From assembly GCA_035235625.1 (NCBI GenBank), contig CP141148.1:5947001-6011000 (forward strand): a DNA stretch of 64,000 bases, written 5' to 3'. This DNA is from Saururus chinensis. Lineage: Eukaryota > Streptophyta > Magnoliopsida > Piperales > Saururaceae. Shown in pieces: positions 22,276-34,300 of the stretch (position 1 is its first letter; each line of letters starts with the position of its first letter). The notes beneath the pieces were generated by a model. It ran no database searches. It was not told where the DNA came from and saw nothing but the letters and a program-made list of their open reading frames with translations. The position numbers and the translations under genes are program-made.

Positions 22276-24784
22276 CTCCTGCAATCAACGACTCCGATCG
22301 CGTCTTCCCCAAAATGGGCCGGGCTGGTTGTGTCAACTTAGCTGTACACCAAGTGAGTGGCAATAGTGGGCCGATTTCAGGCACGGAGAAGTCATCGCTC
22401 TGGTGGGCTTCTGGTGGCCCAATCGAGAAATTATCTGGTGCGCATGAGCAATGGGCAGGCGGTGCATGTCGAACAATAGTTACTGCATGGTATATAAAAA
22501 TTGCCAGCTATTTTCACTTATGTGTCGTATTAATTTATTTTTTGCACAACTTTGTTTTGGTTTAGAAAAAAAAGATGTTGAAATCATATTTCAAACTTTT
22601 GATTCCGACAACACAAACGGTAGGTCTCACTTGACAACAGGGAGTCCACACTTTTCTTGATCCAATCAGAGGCCAGAGAAAGGTAAGTCTCACTTGACCC
22701 ACTTTTCTCATTCTAATAAGGCTGAAATATGATTTTGATAATGAAAAAAAAAAATCAGCCCGAGCCCAACTCATTACAACTTTGGTTCCTGACCACCAAA
22801 TCATGGCCACGATCTAATGGTTAGGGAGCTGGAGCTTTAGTGAGTTACAACTACGGCTATACAGTTTACACATTTCTATAAAAAAAGTAAAGAATATTAT
22901 TTGTCAAAAAGAAGACCAAGGCACTCATCACCTAGAAAAATAACCACTCGGCGTATCCATATGGAGAGCCTTTACAAGCTCATAGGGGGGCCGAATTGTT
23001 TTTATTAGCATAGTTTTGCACAACTTGTTTATGGGCACATGAGCACTTTATTATTTTTGTAATATATGAGAATTTTTTAAATTTTTAAATTTTACCATGT
23101 GGAAATTAGGGTGTTTGACCCGTTGACGTACATGTGAGAATAAGTTACTCAATGATTTGAATTAGTGGTTTAGACTTATATGGATGGAAAGCAGACAGAA
23201 AGATCTTCGAAACACCACCAAGAACGTATGATTCGGAGTTCGATGAGGGAGATATGATCATTCAAAGTTGAATATAACGCGCATGACCTGTTTACCTGAA
23301 TTGGACATGCGAATTATCCGCTTAAATCACTTTACGGGCTCGATTAATTAAAGTGATTGAAATTAATTTTTAGGGACCCAATTAGGTTGCCCAAGTGAGG
23401 AGGTTTGACACGACTTCTAAAGGGATTAGGGTTCTTAATCCACATGCTTATAAATAGATGTTGAGGGCTTATTGAGTGGGAAATTTTTTTTTGCTCTAAG
23501 GATAGGAGAGAGAAGAAGACGGTTTTCCGATGAGGTGGTCGGTGACTGAGTCAGAGAGGAGCGAGCTCGAAGTTCCGGTGGCGGTGGATCGATGACAAAT
23601 CGGCAACTAAGGTACCATCACAATATCTAAAACATTTCATTGTAGAGATGCACGAGTGATAGATTTAATATTATAAACTTGTGTTTTAATTAGATTATAA
23701 GTAGCCTTGTCCTCACCAGACTGCCGATGGAATCTGGCCAGGTGCTGGTCGTAAACTGGCCAGCAAGCATCATGCCACATGGTCAAGCTGTTCCCACTGG
23801 CAGCACTCAGGTTGTTGTCGACGGCAACGCTTAGGCGAGCCGGCAGTAAGGGAGTGACCAAAGCGCAATTTTTGCACTTATTTTCCTCCCTTCCGGCGGA
23901 ACAATGGCCAGTGGCTGGTTTTGCAGGTCACCAAATCGGGGTCAAAGTGCCATTGCCTTCCACCCCTCTTCATTCTCAACCTATTCCCAGTAGGGATTTG
24001 CCATGGGTCACCCCTCGAGCTGCCACACGAAGTCTATGCAAACCGCCGCCGGCCCCGCCTCATTCCCTTTGTGAATTAACAAAATTGGGGAGGAGGGTAA
24101 GTGGAATACAACCATTGTTCGGAGACGGGACTGGGCTCTTGGAATCGCCGAATTCCTATGATCCAGTTGAGCCATCACCGATAGTGGTGGCTGCTGCTAC
24201 CTAGCCTAAGTGAAGCATTAAAAAAAAAGAGACAAAGCACGCCTTTGGCCCTTAGCTGGCCACCTGTCGGGCCAAGGTCATCCGAATTGCCTCAAGGCGG
24301 TGATTCAGTCGGCCTTGGCCTTACCCCGTAGCGCGGCTAGTGGCGGCACCACCAGAGGCCAGGAAGACTTTTGGCAGTCACCAGAGAATATGGCCTACTC
24401 CGTGGGTCATCGATTTCAGTTCGGGCCTGGGTCAGGTCACCCGACCCATTTGGCCCAGGTCTATTTTTTTTAAAAAAAAAAGAGAAATAAAAGAGGGCAT
24501 TAAATCGGGTCCGGTTTAGGAGGGTATAAGTGTCCAAAAAAAATCTAAAAAATTACTATGTAACTAGAGAGGGGTGGGAGTGTCTTGGCCAAGTTTTAGA
24601 TTGGAGAAAAATCTTAAAGCCTATAAATTGACCCTTTTACCCCTTATAGTTAAATTGTCATGTAAAATTCACTTACTCGACTTAGGGGCTCCGGTTCAGG
24701 GGCCTATGAGTGGACTTGAAATTTAGAAAAATTCTAAGTGAGTTTAATGTATACCCTAAATATAAACCGAAACACATAGTGAGG
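22276..24784. other. Intergenic, probably old repeat DNA
   Basis: No gene is recognised. A TATA-like TATAAATAGATG lies near 23450, followed by a purine-rich transcribed-looking stretch, as in LTR promoters, but no matching copy was found. An open frame at 23779-24204 (plus) has no family features. Confidence 0.35.
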
Positions 24785-25048
24785 AAAAATATTGGTGCAG
24801 TAGCATATTGTCTAGCCTTACTTCCTAAGTTTGCCAAGATCCATATTATGTTTCATGTGTTGATGTTAAAAATGTAGAATAGGGATCCAGCTCATGTTGT
24901 TAATTGAACCATTAGAAGTAAAAGTCGACATGTCTTATGTTGAAGAACCTATTCAAATTATGGATAGGAATAAGCACCAACTGCATAGAAAGAAAATCTC
25001 TTTAATAAAAGTCCTTAGGAAGAATCACAGAATTGAGGAAGCTACGTG
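24785..25048 (+). pseudogene. Ty3/gypsy integrase C-terminus/chromodomain fragment (Tekay/Del type)
   Basis: Plus-strand frames give VAYCLALPPKFAKIH, FHVLML, then EVKVDMSYVEEPIQIMDRN and KKISLIKVLRKNHRIEEAT. These match the conserved end of Del/Tekay gypsy polyproteins (YEEQPV...ILDRK...KVLWRNH...EEATWE). Frame shifts and stops are present. The sequence is cut exactly in the Trp codon of EEATW by the insertion that starts at 25049. Confidence 0.8.
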
Positions 25049-25690
25049 TGTAACACCCAAGATTTTTTATCACATTTTCTTTAAAATTTACAAAATTTTT
25101 TTACAATATAATGACTATAAATTGGAAAAAAAGACGAATACGAAACATGTAAAGTAGTTTTATAGTTTAAAACATCACACATCAATTTTTTCCATACAAT
25201 TTTTTTTCTCATTCAAACATCATACGACTAAACCAAACATCCTCAGGCACTACTCGAAAACAAACGTACGAAGTAAATTGCTATGATATTAGACTTTAAA
25301 TACAAATCTCTCCCACGTATCCCTGAGTGCAAGTCCCCTAATAGTCCATAGTCTAATCCAAATTACAAGTCCCGAAAGCATAAACAATTTAATTTTCATC
25401 TCACCCAATACAAGAGATCGTGACACAAAATAATACTCACAGTAAGTCAATGATATACCTAAGTCAAAGGGAGTCAATCCATCAATAAAACGAGCATCCA
25501 TCTCCAGGAGCTTTCCATCATAGACCTACAAATGCCTCCCAAACAACGGGGTTAAAAAATAAGGTAATGAGTATTTTCATACTCAGTATGAAAATACCCA
25601 GTAGGGGAGTTCTAAATAGTGAACTCAGTAAGTCCATACATAGATGCATTCATGCAACTCAAACATGAAGTAGACGAACATATAATAATC
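25049..25690 (+). mobile_element. LTR-like fragment beginning TGTAACACCC
   Basis: It starts TGTAACACCCAAGATTTTTT. Over about 640 bp it is similar to the start of the block at 31653 (shared GCACTACTCGAAAACA / GGCGCTACTCAAAAACA, ATTGCTATGAT, CTTTAAATACAAATCTCTCCCA, GAAAATACCCAGTAGGGG). It is truncated at 25690, where the palindrome begins. Confidence 0.7.
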
Positions 25691-26458
25691 TATTGTGAAT
25701 GTCCAAAGGGTCTATCATCGGGGCCACATGCTAGTGCAATAGGCTTTAATTACGTTATTGTTAATAAGGGGCGTAGGCCTTAGGGTTGCTTAGGGCTATT
25801 AGTCATTTCTTAATTATTATGGAGTTTATTGTTATTTCCTGTAAATAATATTTAGTGGGCTTTTAGGCTTATGTTAGTGAGCCAATTAAGATTCTCTATA
25901 TAAGTGTAAGGGCTATGCCCTAATTAAGTAGTGAATGAAAGATTGAGTCTCTTATCTTCTCCCCTTTCTTCCTTGCCTCTCCCTTCTTTATGGCGGCCAG
26001 ACTGCTCCCTCTCCCCTTTCCCCGCCATCTTGCGCCCCTCCCTTCCTCTGATTGGGCTGCTAGGCCGTTGTGGACTTGGGAACCACAACGGCCTAGCAGC
26101 CCGATTAGAGGAAGGGAGGGGCATAAGATGGCGGGGAAAGGGGAGAGGGAGCAGCTTGGCCACCATGAAAGAGGGAGAGGCAAGGAAGAAAGGGGAGAAG
26201 ACAAGAAACTCAATAATTCATTCACTAATTTCATTTGGGCATAACCCTTACACTTAGATAGAGAATCTTAATTGGCTGACGAACATAAGCCTAAAAGCCA
26301 ACTAAACATAATTAATTGGAAATAACAATAAACTCCCTAATAATTAAGAAAAGACTAACAACCCAAAGGCCTACACCCCCCTTATTAACAATAACGTATT
26401 TGAAGCCTATTGCACTAGCATGTGACCCCGATGGTAGACCCTTAAGATGCTCACAACA
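25691..26458. repeat. 768-bp near-perfect palindrome made of two head-to-head LTRs
   Basis: Left arm 25691-26073 and right arm 26083-26458 are reverse complements with few differences, separated by a 9-nt centre (ACTTGGGAA) between GGCCGTTGTGG and CCACAACGGCC. The outer ends read TATTGTGAATG and CTCACAACA. Reading inward, each arm looks like an LTR: a TG start, a TATA-like TCTATATAAGTG, and a CT-rich leader. A third partial copy of the same LTR is at 36702-36838. The minus-strand element at 26459-36838 would use the right arm as its 3' LTR. Mirror-image open frames in both arms are a by-product of the palindrome. Confidence 0.85.
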
Positions 26459-28128
26459 TTCTACCACGCTTCCGCATCACCTCATCCTCGAGGTGACTAA
26501 AAACTCATAGCATTGGCCCATCATAGCGAAAGCAAGGAATAGTTGATCCAAAACTTGCAATGAAGGAAGGTTGCTCAAGTGATCTGAAGAATAATCCGGG
26601 GAGGTGCAGGGTATATGGGCCCACTTGGCAGCACAAGACGGTAATTTGGCGGATCCAATGCACAATCAAAATTAATAGTGCCTAGTTCAGATTGCACCTT
26701 CAACTCATACAAGCTTTGGTGTGTTAAGTCCACCTCATAGCAAATGGGCCCACTTAAGGGAGGTAACTCACAATCCATCCCAAATTTTTTGTTAATCAAT
26801 GGCATAGGGGTAGAGCAAACTTCTTTTCTAGGAGCTGATAAGGAAACCATTGTTAGCATCCAGCCAAGAGATATTGCCACACTCATCTCACGCCCATGAT
26901 TTCCTACCCGAAATTTTAATCTGCCACCTTGCCATCCTAGATTCAGGGTGAATTCGAAGAGCCAATATTCCATTAAGGAATGGAGCAGTGAACCAAATCA
27001 TCCTCTTTGCTTCAGGAGCACTCGGGCAATAGTTGCAATTCATCCCAAGTTCACAATTGTGCTGGTTGGAGAATATTTGATCTTGCTGGCTGAAGAGCAT
27101 CTCCTTGCGGATATCATGCTAAGGATGCTCGACAACGCAGGGAGCATGATTTGGGCAAGATTCACAATAGCATGATCCAACTTGCTCGTAATGATTCGAG
27201 CGCAACCTGCTTTGAAAAGCTGGAGAAAAAGGCTTCGTTTTTTATAATTCTTGGTCAACCGGGAGAGCACCCTCTCTATTAAAGGAAATCAGAATAAGAT
27301 TGAGGGGCAAATCCCATATGATCAGGGTTATCTCTAGCAAGAAAATCTCATCCAATTACCGCTCACAAGGAAGGAAAATTCTTGATTGGCTGCACACATA
27401 GATTTGGCCGAAATCGTTTGGGAAAGTTTTGATTGTTGGAAGCTTGCATCAGATCCATTGGGGCATAATCTCTGGGCAAGGAAGTTTTCATCTGAATTCT
27501 AGAGAATGTTATAATCTTCCTCATGCCTTGAGTCTTCTTAGTGTCATCCTTGATAATCACTGCCATGTTGGGGAAATGAGTGACTCGAGTTCCACAAAGA
27601 ATTGGGCAGCGATGCGTGATTGGTATACCAGGAGACGCACTAGTAATGTGGAGCAATTTTTGCTGAATCGTGTTCTTTAGATCTCTAGATACCCTTGATA
27701 GTGGAGGTGGACTTTGTAGCGATGGAGGATTTGTTGCTTGTGTCCTTGATTTGGCACAAGGAGAGGGAAGATTTACTCAAACGGTGGAGTGGGAGAGAGA
27801 GGTCCAATGCTGGACTCACGCTCGTCGTTGGAGCAGAAGGTAGCGAAGGCGAAAGCGGTGGGACGTCTTCATGCTGCCAGAGGCCGGTGCGGACTGCCTG
27901 ATGGCCCTGGTGGCTAGCAGCTTGCTGGGGATGCCCTGTTGAATGGCCGCATGAGGTAGCCAGAATCAACTCTGTCTAGCACCCAATGATAGGGATGCAC
28001 GGTTGCGGGGGTGCCAAGTCCTCCGAAACAGGTTCCATTTGCAGCGAAAAGCCACATGTTTGAATTGATTCATCTTCTTCTTCCATGCCAATGATGGAGG
28101 CATTGGGTCAACCCGAGGCAACACCTTA
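26459..28128 (-). mobile_element. Internal region of a minus-strand, probably non-autonomous LTR element
   Basis: On the minus strand this ends HLEDEVMRKRGR just before the LTR start TGTTGTGAGC at 26458, in the style of gypsy polyprotein ends. The rest has open stretches of up to about 130 codons (26575-26973) but no recognisable protease, reverse transcriptase or integrase. The far end at 28095-28128 is part of the 42-bp repeat array. With the two insertions removed, the whole element from 36838 to about 26083 would be only about 2.4 kb. Confidence 0.5.
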
Positions 28129-31100
28129 TGTCACGCCCGGGGTTTTCAAAATAAATTTTATAAAATTTAAATAAAAATTCTGCAATATAATGGCTGTAAA
28201 TTGGTGAAAATTGACGAAAATACGAAACCTGTGAAAAACATTTTATAATTCTCATTCATTTATAATAAATCCATCTCAACACATTCTTTTCAATTCAAAA
28301 CAAAGATATAACAACAATAAAACATTCAAAGCTCGTAGATCATTCATTCCCCGGCGTGAATAACGATCGAAAGACAAAATTTGTCATGGCCATGGGCTTT
28401 TAATGTATTTTCCCAGGCGTAGCTGGGTACAAGTTCCATAACAGTCGAAAGTAATAATACAGTCCATGTACAAGTCCAAAATTATACATGTAAAAGCGCT
28501 CACCTCACTTAATACATGTACTTCAAATTTTATTTACAACAGATCGTGGCATAAATTAATCAAGGAACAATAGAGTCAAAAGTCGACCTGCACTCCAAAA
28601 AGTGTATCCTCAAATGCTACGCGGCTCTCGAACTAGGTCCCACAGAAGTCCCTGGAGTGCCTGAGGATTAGAGACAAAGAGAACATGAGTATTTTCATAC
28701 CCAGTAGGAGAAACAAAATCAGTGAACCATAAAAGTTCACGCCAAAGCTGCTCTGCAAGACAGTAGCAAACCAAGAACCAAGAGAAGACAAATACAATCT
28801 CCATTAGAGTACTACAATTCCTTTGAGCTTTCCAAACTTACAAATTTTTCTTTTCACCTTACGTATAACCAGACACAACCTAGCAAACTCTTATATCCAC
28901 ATACATACTACTTACACTTACAATCTTATGTTTATTATATTGCACTTACACTCGACGAATAGAACTAATTAAATCTCAATTAGCTCTACTGTCGAAAGGA
29001 AAGAATGTCACTAGGGTGTCACCTTGACCTTCGGGGAGAAACCTACGCATTAAAAAGATTCCGAAGGCAAAGTACACCAGTGCTTATGGGGCATGGGATC
29101 AAACAAGTAAGAGTAGATCCATGATACTACTTACCTGAGCGCGCAAATGCCCACTCTCTGGGGCCATATAGGGCCAGCAAGGGCCTAAAAATGCCAATTA
29201 AGGCAGGAAAACTTACAAAGCCACTCTTGGGCAGAAAACTTACAATGCCACTCTTGGCGGACAACTCACGGTGCTCTCAACAGAGCATCAAAATCCTAAC
29301 TTACACAAACCTTTCCTCCAAGGTATGAACTACGTTAATTTTATAGGTAAAACTGACCGTCCGTCAGTCATCAACCAAACGGAATTTAATCCGTCAATCT
29401 AGCTAAGGACTCACTCTTATTATCAACTACATACTTTAATTATGTTGCAGTTTATAGTTTATACGCCATGCAGATACCAATATAATTGTACCTTTACTTA
29501 TAGCTTAAGTCTAAGCTTTGACCCTAATCTGCCTATTTACTAAACCTTGAAGTCTTTGCCTCACTTATTAGAAATTCGAATCAGACGAAACTGATCGTCA
29601 CTTATTAAGCATACGTACATCATCTGCACATGTGTAACTACTCATAGTTCTGAACTATACACTACACATGCATCTTACAACATGCTTTATAGCCTTTATA
29701 GCATGAAAACATAATTCTTACATAAGCATGATGACCACTCATGCAATTAACGAGAAATATAATTAATTACCAGGTCTTCTGCTCATCTAACTACCCAATT
29801 CGAGTATAAGTCATCATGTGAGCCTACGACTAATCTACTAATTAATACACAGATAATTTTAGAGTACACACATATGGCCATTAAAATTAATCTATGCACT
29901 TAACATCCTCCGCATTAAAATCCATCTAAGCATCATGCAATTAGACATCTTAGTCCTAGCATGCGTCCTATCAGAAAAGCATGCTAGAGTGAATTTCTAA
30001 GGTTCAAAGTCTCCTACCTCGTCGACCGGGCCAAAATTGATGTCAGAGTGTACCACGAAGGCCGCGTTGGTGTGTACCCAGCAGCCCACGCACCCTTACA
30101 CTACAAGAGACGGCTTTGGGTGGAAGCTGCAGAGCAGGTCTCCAATTAGCACCCGCGGTTAAGAACGTCTCTCACAACCCCCACACCGGCGATTTAGATG
30201 CCTGCACGCCCCAAAAGAGCTTAGGTCAGTCCAATAACGTGGGTAAAGCATTGTCATGGAGGTGGTCTCTAGCCGTTGGCAAGGTGGAATGGTCGCTGGG
30301 CAACTCCCAGTGAATTATTCGAATGGATGAATATGCAGAGATTGCTAAATAAAATTTAAGCTGAAAACAAAATATGCAAGGAGATAAATCAGAATCTGAG
30401 GTGGGAAACATGGCGTCGGGACCGGCAGAAAATGGATCAAAAGGCAACTTCTGCCGGTCCCAGAAGTGGTTTGGCCCAAAACAAGGTAGGTCTACGAGGA
30501 GCCGTTGATCGGATTGAAAAATCCGATTGCATGACATCCCAACCGTAACCCCATGGATTGGCAGGGTGGTCACCAACCAGAAAACAGCTCACGGCGGCCA
30601 ATCCCGCGGACTACAGTGTCGGTTCAGCCAAAAATAGGGTAAAATAGTGAGGGATGAAGGATCGGAGTGGAAACTCAGGGTGCATGGCGGGTCTACAGTC
30701 GCCCAAAGGGTCGGCGGAGTAGTTGCCGGCCGAAAATAGCTCATAGCGACAACTCCGTCGGCCACAATAGTGATTCAACCCAGAGTGAAGGGATTCCCCC
30801 AAAACTGTCTGCGATGAAATTTCTGGAGGAAGGCCGACCGGAGTAAAATTGGAGAAAGGGGGTAGTACCTCCCGGTTCGTGGTGGTTAGGCAGCTGCTCC
30901 GGCAGATTCCAGCGGCTCACCACAACTCCGGCGGCGCTTCGCCCAAAAACAGAGCTTTCCTAATTTTCGCCGGTGAATCGCTGTGCAGGGGAGAAACGAT
31001 AGTGGCCAAAGACGGTGCAACCCGTGCCACAGTGACCGGACAGTTAAAGTCCAGCGAAGGCGAGGGCAGTGGCAGAGCTCCAGTGAAAGAAGGGGGGGGG

Positions 31101-31169
31101 AAGTTCACTCCTTTCCGCCGGCGGAAGCACTGTGCAGAACGCAAAACGCGATCTGCGTTTTGCACTCTG

Positions 31170-31206
<37 letters not shown>

Positions 31207-31540
31207 CAATCGTGCACCTCTAACTTGCACGTCTCCACTTCTTCTTCAAGCGTGGAAACTCCCGACGCATGCAGAACTCCCCCTAAGAACATGCCTTGAC
31301 CAAACAACTTTACTTTTAATCTAAGAGCCTTAATTTAAGGAGCGAGTTTTTAAATTAAGCTCAGCAACCTTAACTTACGCGTTTAAGCTCTTGAAAACGT
31401 ACAAACCTTTTCTACCTACGACCGAGGCTACACACAACACTAACACATAATAATCGAGAAAAATAATATGGAAGCTTAAGACAAATAATTAATTTCCCAA
31501 GAAGCAAATAAATAACCACTGAAAATTCGAGGTTATTACA
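28129..31540. mobile_element. 3.4-kb TG...CA insertion (LTR-like) in the 42-bp array
   Basis: Ends are TGTCACGCCCGGG at 28129 and GAGGTTATTACA at 31540. The flanks are CCTTA (28124-28128) and CCTTG (31541-31545), a near-perfect 5-bp duplication. It shares blocks with the 31653-36619 insertion (ACTCTTGGGCAGAAAAC, GTGCTCTCAACAGAGCATCA, GAATGTCACT) and so belongs to the same superfamily. It holds no gag-pol, only short frames. Orientation is unresolved: both ends start TGT(A/C)A. A solo LTR is the simplest reading. Confidence 0.65.
31171..31203. repeat. (TA)n microsatellite
   Basis: A TA run of about 32 bp inside the 28129-31540 insertion. Confidence 0.9.
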
Positions 31541-31652
31541 CCTTGACCGATGGAGAAGGCATTGGTTCAGCCCAAGGTAGCACCTTGGCCGATGGGGAAG
31601 GCATTGGTTCAGCTCGAGGCAGCACCTTGGCCAGTGGAGAAGGCATTGGTTA
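31541..31652 (-). repeat. 42-bp tandem repeats (14-residue proline-rich units), split by two insertions
   Basis: Units of 42 bp (consensus part CACCTTGGCCGATGG, GAAGGCATTGGTTCAGCCC) occupy 31541-31652, with the rest of the array at 28095-28128 and 36620-36701. On the minus strand all stay open in one frame as 14-residue units of the type AKVLPRAEPMPSPS, and the frame continues across both insertion points once each insertion and one flanking copy are left out. About five units remain. This was probably a gag-like proline-rich repeat of the host element. Confidence 0.75.
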
Positions 31653-32525
31653 TGTAACGCCCGAGATTTTTCATACATTTTCCTTAAAATTCAAGGAAAA
31701 GTTTTGCAATATAATGTCTGTAAATCGGAAGAAAAATGACAAAATCAAAACCTGATAAAACAGTTTATAATTTAAAACACTAATCATCCATTTTTCATCT
31801 AAATATTTTCATCATACGATCAAACATCATACGGCCAAAGAAAATATCATCAGGCGCTACTCAAAAACACACGTACGAATAAATTGCTATGATCATAGAC
31901 TTTAAATACAAATCTCTCCCAGGCATCCCTGAGTGAAAGTCCCATAATAGTTCACATTCTGATCCAAACGAAAGTTCAGAATAATAAACATCTAACTTCT
32001 CATCTCACTCAAAACAAGAGATCATGGCACAAATAAACTCGCAGTGAGTCAAGTATATACCTGAGTCCAAGGGAATCAATCCACTTCAGAAGCGAGCATC
32101 CATCTCCAGGAGCTCTCCGCACAACCTACAAAACCTCCCGTACAACAGGGCTAAAAAGTAGGGTAACGAGTATTTTTATACTCAGTAAGAAAATACCCAG
32201 TAGGGGAATCCAAACCAGTGAACTCACAAAGTTCATAAATACATGCGTTCATGCAACTCAAACATGAAGCAGATAGGCATATCAATATCATGCTCATACG
32301 CATACAAACATACCAAATGCACCATTGTGCCAAAGTCATACCATCAAATTAAACTTACACAAACACCCCTATCTAAGGTCTTACAAACTTACTCATACCA
32401 TTGTACGCATACTCATACAACATACGCATGCTTGTATGACCTTACTCGTACAATCATACTTGTACGACCTTATTCGTACAACTTACACAAAATCACACTT
32501 ACTGTCTTGCTCAAAAACATACTCT

Positions 32526-32707
32526 TACAATCATGCTCATACACATACTTTTACAATCGTGCTCATACACATACGCTTACAGTCGTGCTCATACTCATAT
32601 ACTTACAGTCATGCTCATACTCATACTCTTATAGTCGTGCTCATACACATACTCTTACAGTCGTACTCATACTCATACACTTATAGTTGTACACATACTC
32701 ATAATCG
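32526..32707. repeat. 26-bp tandem repeat, about seven units
   Basis: Units follow TACAGTCGTGCTCATACNCA plus TACNCT with few changes. Because 26 is not a multiple of three, the repeat reads through open frames that look like protein repeats but are artefacts. Confidence 0.85.
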
Positions 32708-33053
32708 TACACATACTATCGACTACTGAAGCTCATTACAACTAATAAGCTCCAGCATCAAAATGGAAAAGAATGTCACTGGGGCATCACCTTAACCTCC
32801 AGGGAGTGACTAGATGCCATGAACTTTTCCGAAGGTAAGACACACCAATGCTCATGAGGCACTGGATCAAACAGGTAAGAGTTGATTCATGATACTACTT
32901 ACCTGAGCACGCAAACATAAACACCCACACATAAGGGGTCATATAGTTGCCCACCATAATGGGTCTTATAGTGCCATGCCACTCTTGGGTAGAAAACATA
33001 CAGTGCCACTTGGGAAGAAACATACAGTGCCACTCTTGGGCGGAATCATACAA

Positions 33054-33300
33054 CGCTCTCAACAGAGCATCAAACGTCTGGGCTTATACAACATACAAAC
33101 CAAATTGAAACATACATCACTCTCAACAGAGCATCAAACGTCTGGGCTTTATACAACATGCAGACAAAGTCAGAAACGTACATCGCTCTCAACAGAGCAT
33201 CAAATGTCTGGGCTTAATACAACACGCAAACCAAATTAGAAACATACATCACTCTCAGCAGAGCATCAGACATCCGGTGCTCTATATAGCACACAGACAA
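33054..33300. repeat. 63-66-bp tandem repeat, four units
   Basis: Each unit starts C(G/A)CTCTCAACAGAGCATCA, with CAAACGTCTGGGCTT next and then about 30 bp ending GAAACATACAT. The CTCTCAACAGAG core is itself a small imperfect palindrome. A single related copy is at about 29270-29300. Confidence 0.8.
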
Positions 33301-34014
33301 CATCCCGCAGGATAAACACCATGGCAAGACATGAAAAATGCTCAGCCGACTCATTATCGGCTAGCTCAAACACAGAACTTAATCCGTCAAACCCTCAGGT
33401 CTCAAACTCACAATGCTATCATTTGTTGTGCTTACAATTCAAGTTTGAATTAAGTATATTATGTGGTACAATTATGCCACACAAACTCACAGTCCTTGAC
33501 TGATCAAACCGAAGCTGAGCCCGATCGAAACCCTAATCCGTCAAGGCAGCAGACGTCACTTATCTGTCTACATCATGGACAAAACTCATCGTACATCAAT
33601 CCCTTATAGTCTTACATACTTCGCCATCCATCTTATGGACAAATCATCTTACACTGACATCATCAAATAAAGCTCCTCAGAGCCAACCCAGTTGTCGCCC
33701 TCTTACTTATATCTCACTTATTATGTTTACTTTTTACTTCATAATCTGTACGTTATGCTTGTACAATTATGAACACTCTTACTGTCTGACCAACCTCACC
33801 CATCATACCCATAACCTCTATCATTTGTCATACGCTTACACATCCATACCCAATCCATACCAAACGTTGTCACTTCATACCATCCATAGCCATACCTCTG
33901 CCCACATCCACATATACATATCCATAGCATAGGCACATAGCCATCATACATACGTATGTCTATCACATATATGTATAACATACAGATACGGTCATACATA
34001 CACAGCTTACAAAC

Positions 34015-34300
34015 ATGCTCACTAGCCATCACTAGTGCATACATACACATTTATACGTACGTCAAACATACACGCTAGCCATCACTAGCACATGCACACA
34101 CATTCACACATACTTTAAACATGCACGCTAGCCATTACTAGCACATGCATAATCCATGCATACTTCAAACATGCATGCTAGCCATCACTAGCACATGCAT
34201 AATCCATACATACTCCAAACATACACGTTAGCCATCACTAGCACATGCATAACATATACGTAGCATACTAACATATTCGCTAGCCATCACTAGCGCATAC
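34015..34300. repeat. ~50-bp tandem repeat with GCTAGCCATCACTAGC palindromic core
   Basis: Six or so units each hold GCTAGCCATCACTAGC, followed by ACATGCATAATCCATACATAC-type sequence. A diverged pair of units also occurs at about 37065-37140 in the partial copy. Confidence 0.75.

Noticed and set aside
23779-24204. Plus-strand open frame of 141 codons
   Set aside because: Composition is that of GC-richer repeat DNA; no domain, splice or promoter context seen.
25920-26257. Similar ~100-residue proteins on both strands
   Set aside because: Mirror images produced by the palindrome, not two genes.
32243-32729. Repeat-protein-like frames (LTVVLILIYLQSCSYS)
   Set aside because: A 26-bp tandem repeat read in three overlapping frames; no start context or homology.
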